Assembly: GCF_949987515.2 (NCBI RefSeq)
Contig: NC_082697.1
Span: forward strand, 23,257,730 to 23,321,729
Reading direction: 5' to 3'
Origin: Delphinus delphis
Lineage: Eukaryota > Chordata > Mammalia > Artiodactyla > Delphinidae
Length of the DNA stretch: 64,000 nucleotides
Part shown: piece by piece, positions 1-12,847 of the stretch
Numbering within the stretch: the stretch's first letter is position 1
Layout: the number at the start of each line of letters is the position of its first letter
Position numbers and translations under genes: made by a program
The notes under the pieces: generated by a model
What the model saw: the letters and a program-made list of their open reading frames with translations, nothing else
Database searches by the model: none
Told to the model about the DNA's origin: nothing

Positions 1-390
1 TCTCAAAATCAGGAAATTAACATCAATACAATACTATCACTCAATCTATAAAATTTATTCAAAATTTTCCAGTTGTCCTCTTCTATAGCAAAAGAAAATC
101 TTGGATCACACGTTTCATTCAGTTGTCTTCCAGAGTTCTTCATGTCTTTCATGATATTGACATTTTTTAAGGTTAAAGGCCAGATCATTTGTAGAATGTC
201 CTTCAGTTTGGGTTTACCTGATATTTCCTCATAATTAGATTCAAATTATGCATTTTTGGCGGGAATACCACAGAGGCCATGCTGTGTATTCAGGAGGCAC
301 ATGATGTTGATTTATCCTCTTACAAGTCATATTAACTTCGATCACTTGGTTAAGGTAGAGTCTACCAGGTTTCTCTACTATACAAGTCTG
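1..390 (-). mobile_element. Old LINE-1 (L1M-type) 3' region remnant
   Basis: The stretch containing 'tttttggcgggaatacca', 'caggaggcacatgatgttga' and 'cttggttaaggtagagtct' resembles an ancient L1M 3'-UTR type repeat that I know from other mammals. It ends where a younger LINE-1 with its SINE begins. The assignment is from memory of the consensus. Confidence 0.4.
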
Positions 391-590
391 TTTTTTTCTT
401 TTTTTTTTTTTGCGGTACGCGGGCCTCTCACTGTTGTGGCCTCTCCCATTGCGGAGCAACAGGCTCCGGACGCGCAGGCTCAGCGGCCATGGCTCACGGG
501 CGCAGCCGCTTCGCAGCATGTGGGATCTTCCCGGACCGGGGCACGAACCAGTATCCCCTGCATCGGCAGGCGGACTCTCAACCACTGCTG
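391..590 (-). mobile_element. CHR-type SINE, short form, in the L1 tail
   Basis: T-tail, then 'gcggtacgcgggcctctcac', and an A/B-box tRNA-like head near 540-585. The head is truncated ('ccactgctg'). The flanking 'tttttttcttt' on both sides suggests insertion in the poly(T) of the LINE-1. Confidence 0.8.
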
Positions 591-970
591 TTTTTTTCTT
601 TATATGTAATTTAAAAAAATTCTTTTTATGAAGTATAGTTGATTTACAATGTTGTGTTAGTTTCCAGTGTACAGCAAAGTGATTCAGTTTATATATATAA
701 ATACAGTTTATATACACACACACACATATATATCTTTCTCATATTCTTTTCCATTATGGCTTATTACAGGATATTGAATATAGTTCCCTGTGTTACACAG
801 TAGGACCTTGTTGTTTATCTATTTTATGTATAGTAATTTGTATTGGCTAATCCCAAACTCCTAATTGATCCCTCCCCTATCCCCTTTCCCCTTTGTTAAC
901 CATAAATTTGTTTTCTATGTCTGTGAGTCTGTTTCTGTTTTGTACACAAGTTCATTTGTATCATATTTTA

Positions 971-1200
971 AAATATTTCACTTTTTATTTATTTGGTTGC
1001 GCTGGGTCTTAGTTGCGGCAGGCGGGCTCCTTAGTTGCAGCTCGTGGGCTCCTTAATTGAGGCCACCAGGCTCATTAGTTGTGGCCTGTGAACTCATAGT
1101 TGCGGCATGCATGTGGGATCTAGTTCCCTGACCAGGGATTGAACCCGGGCCCCGTGCATTGGGAGCTCAGTCTTAACCACTGTACCACCAGGGAAGTCCC
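971..1200 (-). mobile_element. CHR-type SINE with 14 bp target-site duplication
   Basis: TGTATCATATTTTA occurs at 957-970 and again at 1201-1214. Between them is an antisense SINE ending 'ccaccagggaagtccc'. It interrupts the L1 3' UTR. Confidence 0.9.
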
Positions 1201-1349
1201 TGTATCATATTTTAGATTCCACATATGAGTGGTATTATATGGTATTCGTCTTTCTCTTTCTGACTGACTTAGTGTGATAATCTCTAGGTCCATCCATGTT
1301 GATGCAAATGGCAATATTTCACTCCTTTTTATGGCTGAGTAGTATTCCA

Positions 1350-1395
<46 letters not shown>
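1350..1395. repeat. (TG)n microsatellite
   Basis: About 22 TG units inside the L1 3' UTR, where the L1 consensus has 'ccattgtatat'. Confidence 0.9.
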
Positions 1396-1399
<4 letters not shown>

Positions 1400-1419
1400 C
1401 ACGTCTTTTTTTTAATTCT

Positions 1420-1566
1420 AATTTTTAATCATTTTTAATTAATTTATTTTTATTTTTTGGCCGTGCCGCGTGGCATGCGGGATCTTAGTTCCCCGACCAG
1501 GGATCAAACCCATGCCCCCTGCAGTGGAAGCACAGAGTCCTAACCACTGGACCACCAGAGAATTCC
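1420..1566 (-). mobile_element. Very short CHR-type SINE
   Basis: Antisense copy with 'ggccgtgccgcgtggcatgc' and the 'agtcctaaccactggaccac' head. Confidence 0.8.
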
Positions 1567-1635
1567 GTGCATTTCTCTAATAATTAGCAATGTTGAGCAT
1601 CTTTTCATGTGCCTATTGGCCATCTGTATGTCTTT

Positions 1636-2170
1636 TTTTTTTTAATGTATCTATTTTTGGCTGCATTGGGTCTTCATTGCTGCATGTGGGCTTTCTCTAG
1701 TTGTGGCAAGCAGGGGCTACTCTTCGTTGTGGTGCACGGGCTTCTCATTGCGGTGGCTTCTATTGTTGTGGAGCACGGGCTCTAGGCATGCAGGCTTCAT
1801 TAGTTGTGGCTCGTGGGCTCTAGAGCACAGGCTCAGTAGTTGTGGTGCATGGGCTTAGTTGCTTCACGGCATGTGGGATCTTCCCAGACCAGGGCTTGAA
1901 CCGTGTCCCCTGCATAAGTAGGCGGATTCTTTTTTTTTTTTTTTTTTTTTTTTTGTGGTACGTGGGCCTCTCACTGTTGTGGCCTCTCCTGTTGCGGAGC
2001 GCAGGCTCAGCGGCCACAGCTCACGGGCCCAGCCGCTCCGCGGCATGTGCGATCTTCCCGGACTGGGGCACGAACCCGTGTCCCCTGCGTTGGCAGGGGT
2101 ACTCTCAACCACTGCGCCACCAGGGAAGCCCGGTAGGCGGATTCTTAACCACTGTGCCACCAGAGAAGTC
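1636..2170 (-). mobile_element. Long CHR-type SINE, interrupted
   Basis: Antisense long-form SINE with flanks 'ctgtatgtctt' at about 1624 and 2172. A younger short-form SINE sits in its head. Confidence 0.85.
1932..2132 (-). mobile_element. Short CHR-type SINE inside the long SINE
   Basis: Flanked by GTAGGCGGATTCTT at 1918-1931 and 2133-2146, a 14 bp duplication of the host SINE sequence. Confidence 0.93.
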
Positions 2171-2699
2171 CCTGTATGTCTTCTTTAAAGAAGTGTCTGT
2201 TTAGGTCTTTTGCCCATTTTTCGATTGGGTTGTTTTTTTTGTTACTGAGTTGTGTGAGCTGTTTGTATATTTTAGAGATTAATCCCTTGTCGGTCGTATC
2301 ATTTCCAAATATTTTCTCGCAGTCTGTAGGTTGTCTTTTCATTTTGTTTACGGTTTCCTTTGCTGTACAGAAGCTTGTAAGTTTGATTAGGTCCCATTTG
2401 TTTATTTTTGCTTTTATTTCTATTTCCTTGGGAGACCGACCTAAGAAAACATTGGTACAATTTATGTCAGAGGATGTTTTGCCTATGTTCTCTTTTAGGA
2501 GTTTTATGGTGTCCTGTCTTATATTTAAGTCTTTAGCCATTTTGAGTTTATTTTTGTGTATGGTGTGAGGGAGTGTTCTAACTTCACTGGTTTGCACGCG
2601 GCCGTCCAGCTTTCCCAACAGCACTTACTGAAGAGACTGTCTTTTCTCCATTGTATATTCTTGCCTCCTTTATCAAAGGTAATTGACCATAGGTGTGTG

Positions 2700-4106
<1,407 letters not shown>

Positions 4107-4290
4107 ATTCCCTTGGAGGGGTAGACTGTGGCCAGTCCTCAGTCCTGTGTTCCTAAGGTCCCCCAACCCTGTTTTATACTTTTATATGTTTTATACTTTT
4201 ATGCTTACTTTTATACTTGCTATAGCCACTCTTGATCTCACCTGCTTGTCCCTGGAGCCTCTCATTCAATAAAGATCAATGAAGACCACA
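4107..4290 (+). other. CPNE1: CPNE1 3' UTR with AATAAA poly(A) signal
   Basis: The short 3' UTR follows the TAG stop. A canonical AATAAA lies at 4268-4273, so cleavage is expected about 15-20 bases later. The UTR contains a short repeated 'ttttatacttttat' motif near 4171-4215. Typical repeat sequence begins further downstream. Confidence 0.8.
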
Positions 4291-5867
4291 CTTTGCTACC
4301 ACTCTGTGTTTCTGGGTGGGAGTCTGCTATTAGCCACATTTACTTCTCCTCTCTGAGCTTATTTGTTGACCTTAGAGATTGTTGAGTGAAGGATTCATCT
4401 GATATAATAGCCCCACTCAAAGAAATTGGGTATTCCTGGTCACATATCTAGAGACACTGACTCTGTTTTTGAAAATGCAAAGACTGAATGTAAGCCAAAC
4501 ACCTAGCCTGCTCTGCCTCAGAGCGGAGCTGAGCTGTGAACACAGACAAGGTGGAAAGTGCTAGGGGAGGGGTGAGTTTTAAGATGGAGCAGGAGCTATG
4601 CTAGACTTCCTGGAGGGATGGAGCGGTGGTGGTTCTAGTCCTAAAAATGGGCTATAAGCATAAATTTTTTAATAGCTAATTTTTTTCTTACTAGAAAATA
4701 AATATGTATATTCATTTTAGGAAAAAATAAATATCACCCAAACTCCTATGTCCCAATAAAATATTTGGTGCATATTTTTTAATACTTTATGCATATTTTT
4801 AGTGATACATGTTTTTTTGTTTTACAAAATTGGAATCATACCATACATACTATTTTAGTATGCTTTAAATGTTTTTAAAATGTGTGCTAGTTAGTACAAA
4901 ATTATTTCAAATATAAATATTGTATAAAATAGATTATGGAGCAGGGTGTATTTTCTAGGTCTGACAGATTTTTCCCTAAATAGATATTATACTGTTTGCA
5001 CTTTGTTTTTATTATATTTTGGGTATTTTATCCATTAGAACTTACTGCTGGCCTCATTTTTTCTAATGCTTGTGTATTACTCTGTGTATGAGTGTACTAT
5101 AGCTTATTTAGCCAATCCCTAATTTATCAAGATTTGGGTCCCTTCTAGTTTTCTTCTGTTATAACAAACAGTGCTGTAAGGAATATCCTTCTACATTTAT
5201 CTGTGCATTTACAGGAATGTTTCTGAAGGATTTATTCCTACAAGTGAAAATGCTCAAAAGATAAGAATATTTAACATTTTAAGATATTATAAATTGCCTT
5301 TCATAACAATTTTTTACCCATTTTGTTAATCTGACAGGCAAAAAAAATCTCATTTTTAGTTTGAATTTATTTATGAAGGCTAGGTATCATTTTATATGTT
5401 TATTTGTCGATTGTATTTCTTCTGAACAGCCTTTTTATAGATTGTTGTTGTCCTTATAGCCCTTATTCTGTTACAGTTATTCAGTTATTAATACATGTTG
5501 AAAATATTTCCTCCAAGGCTATTGTCTTTTCAGTTATAGTATCTTTTGGTCTATGTAACTCTTCGGATATGGAAATTAAAAATTTTTATGTATACCAACC
5601 TAGCTTGCTTTTTAAGAAATTATCCATATATCATTATTTACTTTTCATGACATTAAACATTCCCTTATATTACCATTTCTATTGTCTCCATATTATTTTT
5701 GTAGTGTACTTTGTCTTCTTAGATACTATTTCCAGTTTTTTCCTTCATGAACAACAGTAGGATGGGCATCCTTAAAGTATTAACTTAGATTATACCTAGG
5801 TATCCTTTGGATCCATGCTTAGAAGTGGAATTGCAGTGATTAAAAAGTATAAAAAAATTTAAGGCTT
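4291..5867. other. Intergenic, AT-rich old repeat DNA
   Basis: Between CPNE1 and SPAG4. About 4690-5860 has the character of an ancient L1/L1ME 3' region ('agccaatccctaatttatca', 'ttataacaaacagtgctgta'). The frame at 5404-5760 is a by-product of low GC. No coding signal is seen. Confidence 0.4.
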
Positions 5868-6061
5868 GGGGCTTCCCTGCTGGCGCAGTGGTTGAGAGTC
5901 CGCCTGCCGATGCAGGGGACACAGGTTCGTGCCCCGGTCTGGGAAGATCCCACATGCTGCGGAGCGGCTGGGCCCGTGAGCCATGGCTGCTGAGCCTGCG
6001 CATCCAGAGCCTGTGCTCCGCAACGGGAGAGGCCACAGCAGTGAGAGGCCTGCGTACTGCA
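5868..6061 (+). mobile_element. Short CHR-type SINE, sense
   Basis: Starts 'ggggcttccctgctggcgca', ends 'gcgtactgc' plus A-run. Flanks repeat 'aaatttaaggctt' (about 5855 and 6065). Confidence 0.9.
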
Positions 6062-6077
6062 AAAAAAATTTAAGGCT

Positions 6078-7090
6078 TTTGGTACTTACTATGAAGTTGC
6101 CCTCTAGAAAAGCTGTATTAGTTCATTAGTTAGTAAACCTTAGGCTTTAAGAGTAATAACCCCAAAATTTAAACAGATGGATGCATGTTCCACTCCCCCC
6201 ACATACTCATGCATTCTACTTTCTAGAGGTGTAACCACTGTTAATAGTCTATATATTCTTCCAAAACATGAACACACTACAAAGGATCCTAATAGTCAAG
6301 ATGTTGCATGTTTCTTTGTTCACACTTGTTTTCCTTTTCTCCTCTTGGCCTGGGCAGAACTCATTAACCCTTTAATGTCCGTCTCCTCCCTCTTTTTCCC
6401 TCCCATTCTACTTTTGACCCTTAGAGTGAAGAGTTCTTGGATCAATGAATTCTCCCATTTTTCTGGAGCATCGTCTCTCCCCTATCAGGGTCCTTGAGGG
6501 CAGGGACTGGTAAATACTAGACCACCTGTACTGTGCCTAGCATAGTCGTGCACTCAGGTCCCAGTAAAGACAACCTGAGTAAAGGCGACCAGGCCTGCAT
6601 CAACTCTGACTCAGATGCTTCCTAGAGGTTCTCAAGTCTCCCTAGTTTTTACCTGAAGGGGTAGTTCCTCCTCCACCTGCACCTAGCAAGAGTTGGGGTG
6701 AGAATTGAGGTGCACAAGCATGGCTTCATGCTGACTGGCAGCTCTGCAAGAGGGTGGTAGGCTTGGGGTCCTGCTGTGTTTGAGCTCTTCGTTAGCTGTG
6801 TGACCTTGAGCAACTTTCCTGACCTGAGTGGCTTCCGCCTCTGTGGCTGTGAAGATTAGTTAGGGTAAGGCATATAACGTCCAGAGTACTGTCTTGTGCA
6901 CATGGTAAACACTCCATAAACATCATCTACTGCTGCGCCCTCAAAGAGGGCGTTTCGGTAGACCCCCCAACCATGTTTATATGCCAAAGGCAACTAGAGC
7001 GCCACACACCCTTCTTCCCGCAATAGCCCTCCCAGCACTGATCCAGCTTCTTTCAGCATAGACCTCCACTCTACTCCAACAATCAGCATG
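6078..7090. other. Intergenic region with a MIR copy
   Basis: Mostly unassigned. About 6765-6925 is a MIR SINE in sense orientation, with 'agctgtgtgaccttgagcaa' and the downstream 'catggtaaacactccataaa' end. No gene is seen. Confidence 0.5.
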
Positions 7091-7096
7091 TTTAAT
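7091..7096 (-). promoter_or_regulatory. SPAG4: Poly(A) signal ATTAAA overlapping the SPAG4 stop codon
   Basis: Read on the minus strand, the last His codon and TAA stop form CATTAAACATG, so the stop codon (7092-7094) sits inside an ATTAAA hexamer. I see no other AATAAA or ATTAAA on this strand in the next 100 or so bases. This suggests a very short 3' UTR, with cleavage expected near 7060-7080. Confidence 0.5.
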
Positions 7097-10000
7097 GGGC
7101 CCCCCCTGTGGCACTGTCCCCTGCCCCCTCTGAGGTTTGAATGCCATGGGCTCGGACTCGATACAAGCATGTGAAATGGGGGTGGCCCCAGTTGCTTAGA
7201 ATCTGGATCTTCACCTTGGGAAAGGCAGCTGGGGGGTCATTCTGGGGAGACAAATGGATCATGCCAAGGCCTGGTCTCCCAAGGACTGCCTTCCTCCCCA
7301 ATATTCCTTCACTGTGAGACAAACATACCTCTAGGTGGAAAGTCTGAATCTCAGATTTCTCCACATCGAAGGTGAATTTCCCCAAGAAAACTTCAGTCTC
7401 ATCATCAACCTGGAGGCCCTAGTAAGTGAAGAATGAGTGGAGGAACAGTGAGGCACAGGTGGAGGAGGGAGAGTAACTGTTTAGCACCAACTCTGTTCAG
7501 TATCTGTATGCATATTCTCATTTATTTTTTGGTGTTAGGATAGTATAGTGTGGAATGTGGGCTCAAAGAAATCAAGTTGCAAATTTTAGTTCGACCACTT
7601 GCACTTCATAGGTTGTTGTGTGGATGCAAGGATATATAATCCATGTAAAGTACTCTGCACAGAGTAAGCACTCAATAAACCATAACTAATATTTGAATAT
7701 GGTTATAATTATAACCTGCAGCAGCCTTGAGAGGCAAGTGGTAGTATCTCCATTTTATGGATGAGCGAGCAAAGACTCAGTAGTCTCAGTTTTCATGACT
7801 GCCTTGTGCTCTCTAGGCAAAAATCCCCCACCTCCTTGGCCTCAGCCCCACTTACATAGACTGCGAAGTCACGCGGGGCGCTCTTGGCTCCCCGGGTGTG
7901 TGCCACGCTGGGCGGTGGATGCTGCAGAGTGATGTCGCTCAGCTGCACACGACCCGGCAACTGGATCACCACCTGGCCCTGGTCGCCCTCAAAAGCCCAG
8001 CAATTCCCAGGGAACACATCTGGCTGCAGGCGGGCAGACAGACACACAGCCCATCAGAACCACAGGACAGGTTGACCCCATCATGGGCCCCGCCCAGTCC
8101 TCCAACCCCAGCCCGGTGTCTGCCCAGGGCCCCAGTACCTAGTAGGGCCAGGTCTCTTCAGTATCACGTCTCGGCCTCACCCAGAGCCTCACCCCAAACA
8201 AGCCAGGCCCTGCCTCCAGGACTTCTGCCCAGCAGGGCTCCGCCTGGCGCCACGCCCTCAGTTCAGTCAGGTCCCACCCCAGGGGAGCTGCGGGGGTCCT
8301 TTTCCCAGAGTCCCGCCCCAGGTCCCGTTCAGGGATCTAGGTTCCAGGCCCACCTCCAGGATAACCGTGGGCGGTCGCGCATAGTTCCAGAAGCTGAAGC
8401 GATTCCAGAAGTAGGCAGTGTTCGCATCCTCGTAGTCGGGGGACGTCTTCTCTAGGTCGATGGAGGCTCCTGGAGCAGGGAGAAGCAACCACTCAGGGGC
8501 TCCTAGGCCTGACTGACAGCTGGGGCAGGGTCTGTTTGAGGTTGGTCTCCTAGAGCCGCTCATGTGCATAGTTCTGCCTGTGTCTCTGAGTCTTACCCAC
8601 AGAGCTCAGCGCATAGTCGGGTTTCCGCACAAAGTCCTCACTCAGCCTCTGGAATACCAGTTTGGCCACTCTCTGAAAAGAGAGAGGGCGGGGCCTGAAG
8701 GGGCGGGGCTTGCGGGCAGCTTTTATAGTGGGGCAGAGTTCTCTGGGGATAGACTTTGTGGGCCCCGGGAGAAATTCCAAAGGCGGGGCTCTAGGCAGGG
8801 CCTTAAGGCTCAGGACTCAGGGAGCAGAGCTGCAAGGTGGGCCGGGACTGTGCAATGGGCAGAGCCACGGGGCCAGGCTCCTGGGGCCCGAGCTCCTGGA
8901 CCTGGTTCTGAGAACAGGATGAGTCTGCGGGGCTCACCTCGCTGTTGGCTGCGCGAACACTGGACACCTCCTTGTGGAGTTTAACCAGCTCAGCCCGGAG
9001 CTGCTGCAGCTGCTGCTCCTGGGAGCGCACGCGCTCGTGGTATTCGCTGCAGACAGAAGGTTGGCACGGTGCAGTTGGCTCCCTGTCCCCCTGGACACTT
9101 CAGCACCTTTGAGGCCCCCAACTCCCCACCCCAGGTGCTCTCTCTCACCTTAGAGTCAGTATCTCCTTAGGTTCCTGTTGGAGGGAGGAGGGAGGGACAA
9201 AATACAGTGCTGCTGAGCTCCCACCCACCTCTGTTCCCACCTCAGTGTGGGAGGCCAGACTCAAAGGGCCTTGCTTCTGAGGACTGCCAACCCCTGCCCC
9301 CCTGCCCTGCCCTTCCAGGACCTCTCAGAGACAGACCCTCAAGCACCTCTGGGCACAATCCTTCAGAAATCTCCTGTTTATATCCAGCCTTTCCTTAGGG
9401 TTATAGCTTCCAGCACTGCCCTGCTCCCAGCGGCCCAGGGGACTCCACACAACCTGCAGGTTCACAGCCTGCCAACCACCCACCCCGGGACAGTCTCCCC
9501 GACTCACATTCTCCAAAGGAGGGGCCAGGTACCGGAGTCCCCACCAGAGTGCTGGAGAAAGAGGGGGCTGGTCTCAGGGGAAGAGAAGGGAGAGGGTTTC
9601 CCTGGCATAAAGGGGACAGTGGGGAGAGAAGAGGCTTGAAGGGGCTGAGTCTGAGGGGGGGACTAGAAGGCTCTGAAGGGGACTGTGAGGAGCTGTGAGC
9701 CTCTGAAGAGACTGAGTGGGCTGAAGGGTACAGGAGAAAATGTACCACATTTGCCTCCAAAGCAGCCAGGGCTAGGGCCTAGGGAATTCACCGCCCTCTC
9801 ACCTGCCAGAAAGAGGCTCAGCAGTGACACAGCCGTGAGCAGGAAGCGGACGGAACAAACCTCCCTAAAGAACCGGAGGGAGGCTGAGGCCCCGATACCC
9901 TAGCGAACCCCACGGACCCCACCCCAGTGTCCTAGACCCAGCTCCTGTGAACACAGGTGTGAATCGGCTCAAGCCGCAGCCGGGTCTGGCCCTGCTCCCC

Positions 10001-11370
10001 ACCCCCTCAAGGAGCAGCCCCTGGGGCTCCCCTTTCCCTCCCTCTGACCTGTACACACTGACCAGCACACCTCCTACCAGGGATAACAACACGCTCAGCA
10101 CCTGGAAGAGTGGGCCTGAGGAGAAGAGAGGGGGCTCAGAGAAGGGACTAGGATTAGGGAGGGGGAGAGGTGAGGGGCTCACAGAGCGTGGTGTTCGAGG
10201 TTCAGAAGGGGCTTAGGAAGGGGGCTCGGGGATAGGGACTCAGGAACAGCGGTGTGGGCTAGGAGAATTAGATGCGGGCGAGGAGAATGATTTGGATTCT
10301 CATTCTCAGGGAAGATGGATCGGGCTCAGAGAAAGAGCTGGAGAATCAGACACGGGCTGGGGGCTCAGAACTGAAACCAGGGCCCCAGAGGTGAGAAACG
10401 GAATTCGGAGTGGGGGGCCAGAGGGTCAGAGGGGATCTGGGCTGGCCTGGCCCGTACTCAGGAAGCTCTTGGACACTCGCGGGGGAGGTATCTCCTGCCT
10501 CGGATCCAGAGTCGAGAGGTCGAGCTGCTCCTCAGGGACACCGGGAGAGCCAGCCGGTTCTGCGGGAGCCCAAGGGGCTCCATTGAGGCCTTGCGCACCG
10601 CAGGCCCGCTGTTTCCCCGGCACCTGGTCGCAGGTTCCCCAGCCCAGAAGCAGAGCAGCCTCAGGGGCTTTGGTCCCAATGCAGCCCCATCCCGGGTCTC
10701 TCGCAGCACTCTGACGCCCCCGCGCCCAGAAAGCTCGGTCTAGACGTGGTCCCACCTCCCAAACGGTGGCCCCGCCCCCAGCCTTAGGTCTTGATACGGC
10801 CCCATTTCCCTGGTAGCCAACTCATGCTAACACCGAGGCCGCGCCTCCTCAGTGGTGCCCAATCACAGGAACTTTCCCCGCCCCACCCCAGGACAGTCCA
10901 CCACACCGAGGCCCCCCTTTGGGGCATCTTATCTAGTACCTCCTGTTTTCACCCTACAGGTCCCGCCCCTTAGGAGGCGCCCAGATAGTTTTATCCCGCT
11001 TCCGCGCCAAGCCCCACCCCTTAGGCCCCTCCTCTCCCCCGGTTTCGACCCCGCCCGCACCCGAGGCCCCGCCCCTCACGGTTGCCGCGCCAGAGGCGGT
11101 CGGCCCACTGTGGCTCCGAGGCGCCGGCTTCAGCCGAGAGCTTTCAGCCTTTGTGGTTCTTCCGGGCACTCCAGCGCTCATGGCGGGCTCACCGCAGCTA
11201 GAGCCCCGGCCTCTTCTGCCCTCGGGCTCCCCGGGCTCCGGCCCAGCTGACCGGTGCCCGCAGCTTTCCCCCGAGGTGATGCTCATAGAGCTGTTGCTGT
11301 TGTCGCTGTAGAAGTTGGGCGTGTGCTTGTGCGGGAACGCGGCAGAGCCCGGGCGGGGTCTTCGCTGCAT
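7092..11370 (-). CDS. SPAG4: Sperm-associated antigen 4 (SUN-domain protein), complete, 12 exons
   Basis: SPAG4 (SUN4) is a testis SUN-domain protein of the spermatid nuclear envelope that links to KASH partners and the manchette. Coding exons, in transcription order (descending coordinates): 11370-11061, 10559-10458, 10115-10049, 9864-9803, 9551-9508, 9174-9149, 9046-8938, 8672-8597, 8469-8354, 8023-7856, 7418-7329, 7241-7092. They sum to 1320 nt, or 439 codons plus stop, against 437 residues in human as I recall. Every junction has AG/GT and keeps phase. The N-terminus (about 1-135) is Ser/Gly/Pro rich and disordered. Two hydrophobic stretches lie at about 138-158 and 167-190, followed by a coiled coil at about 200-245. 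The SUN domain spans about 268-425, with motifs such as ASIDLEKTSPDYEDANTAYF, WNYARPPTVILEPDVFPGNC and LSNWGHPHFTCLYRVRAHG. It is intact, in contrast to neighbouring FER1L4. Confidence 0.95.
7555..7790. mobile_element. MIR remnants inside SPAG4 intron 10
   Basis: A sense MIR (about 7555-7690, 'gtaagcactcaataaaccat') is followed by an antisense MIR fragment (about 7710-7790, 'ctccattttatggatgagcg'). Confidence 0.55.
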
Positions 11371-11620
11371 CCTGACCCCGGGCTGCCCCCCTCACGGACG
11401 CCAGAATCACCGCCTGAGCCGCCAAGGCCCTCGGCCCTCCCTCAGCAGGTGCGCGCCGCCGGTACCCCAAGGACTCTGCGTGCAGCCAGCGTGCCCGGCG
11501 GCCTGACCCAACCCTCTCCCCTATATCTGGGCCTGGCTGCTGACTTCATAGAGGAGACCAGGGTCTCCGCCGAACGCTCTGGTGTGGAGTCACAGAGCTA
11601 GTCGTGACGTCACTGGGGAG
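10400..11620 (-). promoter_or_regulatory. SPAG4: SPAG4 promoter region: GC/CpG-rich interval with a perfect CRE
   Basis: Sequence around SPAG4 exons 1-2 and upstream is GC- and CpG-rich with many GGGGCGGGG/CCCCGCCCC (Sp1-type) boxes. A perfect palindromic cAMP response element TGACGTCA lies at 11605-11612, about 235 bp upstream of the start codon. CREM/CREB sites of this kind are a known hallmark of post-meiotic germ-cell promoters, which fits the spermatid role of SPAG4. The transcription start itself cannot be placed from sequence. Confidence 0.6.
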
Positions 11621-11781
11621 CCTTGGCAGTCTCTCTTATTCTTTCCCAGGTTAAAGCAAGCAGTGACATCACAGCACTTCCCAGAACACCCCGTCCAAAA
11701 CTGCACTCTGCGTAAAAGAATTTCTGTCCCCCTTCCTGCTTTGTTTTTCTCCTTAGCACTTATTACTGACATGCTATGTGT

Positions 11782-11926
11782 TTTCTTTTTCTTTCTCTTT
11801 CTTTCTTTCTTCCTTCCTTCCTTCCTTCCTTCCTTCCCTTCCTTCCTTCCTTCCTTCCTTCCTTCCTTCCCTTCCTTCCTTCCTTCCCTTCCTCCCTTCC
11901 TTCCTTCCTTCCTTCCTTCCTTTCCT

Positions 11927-11990
<64 letters not shown>

Positions 11991-12010
11991 TCCTTTCTTC
12001 CTCTCTTTCC
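11782..12010. repeat. Polypyrimidine microsatellite (CTTT)n/(CCTT)n/(CTTT)n
   Basis: About 230 bp of pure pyrimidine on the plus strand: CTTT units, then CCTT units broken by CCC interruptions, then a clean CTTT run. The open frames through it on both strands (FLPSFLPS and KERKKERK repeats) are artefacts of the repeat. Confidence 0.95.
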
Positions 12011-12029
12011 ATAACCTGTTACTCCCAGT

Positions 12030-12145
12030 ACAGCAGTAAACTTTATGAAGGCAGGGATTTTTGTTTTGTTCACTACTGTATCCTCCAGTGCCTAGATAGG
12101 CCTAGCATGTAGTAGGTGCTCAAATATCTGTGAATGAATAAATGT
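12030..12145 (+). mobile_element. L2 LINE 3' end fragment
   Basis: Has the L2 tail signature 'gaaggcagggatttttgttt', 'cctccagtgcctagatag' and 'tgtgaatgaataaat'. Confidence 0.65.
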
Positions 12146-12555
12146 TAAGGAGCAAGGGATCACCCACAGCACTTCTCAATAAAGTCTTTTTAGTTTCTTA
12201 GTCTCTTTTGCTCTACAACCCTTCAGGCCCCTCCTCTCATCCTAGTCATTAGGCCAGAGAACTCTGACCTCAGGGATCTGTGGGTTCCTCTCCCAGACCC
12301 ATATTCACCAGGGGTCTGTGGGGTGAGAATTCAGTACCCACCAATCTCCATACCCACACTCAGATCATCTGAGTCACCTAGAAGGGAATGAGGAATCACA
12401 CATGGTCACAGCCAAGCGACCAGATGTTCCCAAACTCCTGCTGTGTAACAGGATAGTACCAGTGCAGCTTATAGAAATTCAGGTTCCCAGGCACACCTTG
12501 AGATATTACTTTAGCATTTCTAGAGTGGGCGCAGGAATTTTCATGTATATTTTTT

Positions 12556-12831
12556 TAAAGATTTATTTATTATTTATATATTTTATTTATTTTTGGATGT
12601 GTCAGGTCTCAGTTGTGGCATACAGGCTCTTCCTTGCGGTGCGCGGGCTCCCCTCTAGTTGTGGTACAAGGGTTTTCTCTTCTCTAGTTGAGGCTCGCGA
12701 GCTCAGTAGCTGTGGCATGTGGGCTTAATTGCCCGGAGGCATGTGGGATCTTAGTTCCCCGACCAGGCATCGAACCCACGTCCCCTGCATTGTAAGGTGG
12801 ATTCTTTACCACTGGACCACCAGGGAAGTCC
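12556..12831 (-). mobile_element. CHR-type SINE
   Basis: Antisense; 'ggatgtgtcaggtctcagtt' tail region and 'ccactggaccaccagggaag' head. Confidence 0.85.
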
Positions 12832-12847
12832 CAGAATGTGCATTTTT

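Larger units (their letters stand above)
391..2699 (-). mobile_element. 5'-truncated LINE-1, antisense, hit by several SINEs
   Basis: Contains L1 3' UTR (600-970, 1215-1350, 1567-1635) and the end of ORF2 (2171-2699; minus-strand protein [40 protein letters not shown]). The poly(A) tail, seen as T-rich sequence, is at 391-412. Flanks share 'tctgtttttttyc' (about 387 and 2700), a probable target-site duplication. It lies in a CPNE1 intron. Confidence 0.8.

Noticed and set aside
1090..1190. tRNA-like A/B-box sequences in SINE heads
   Set aside because: These are tRNA-derived SINE promoters without a cloverleaf or mature tRNA ends, so no tRNA gene was called.
2145..2624. Minus-strand 159-codon frame as a gene
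   Set aside because: It is the C-terminal piece of LINE-1 ORF2.
7884..8984. Plus-strand open frames of 140-185 codons across SPAG4
   Set aside because: They are shadows of GC-rich SPAG4 exons and introns on the opposite strand.
11582..12112. Long open frames rich in FLPSFLPS or KERKKERK
   Set aside because: They arise from the CTTT/CCTT microsatellite in all frames and have no gene context.
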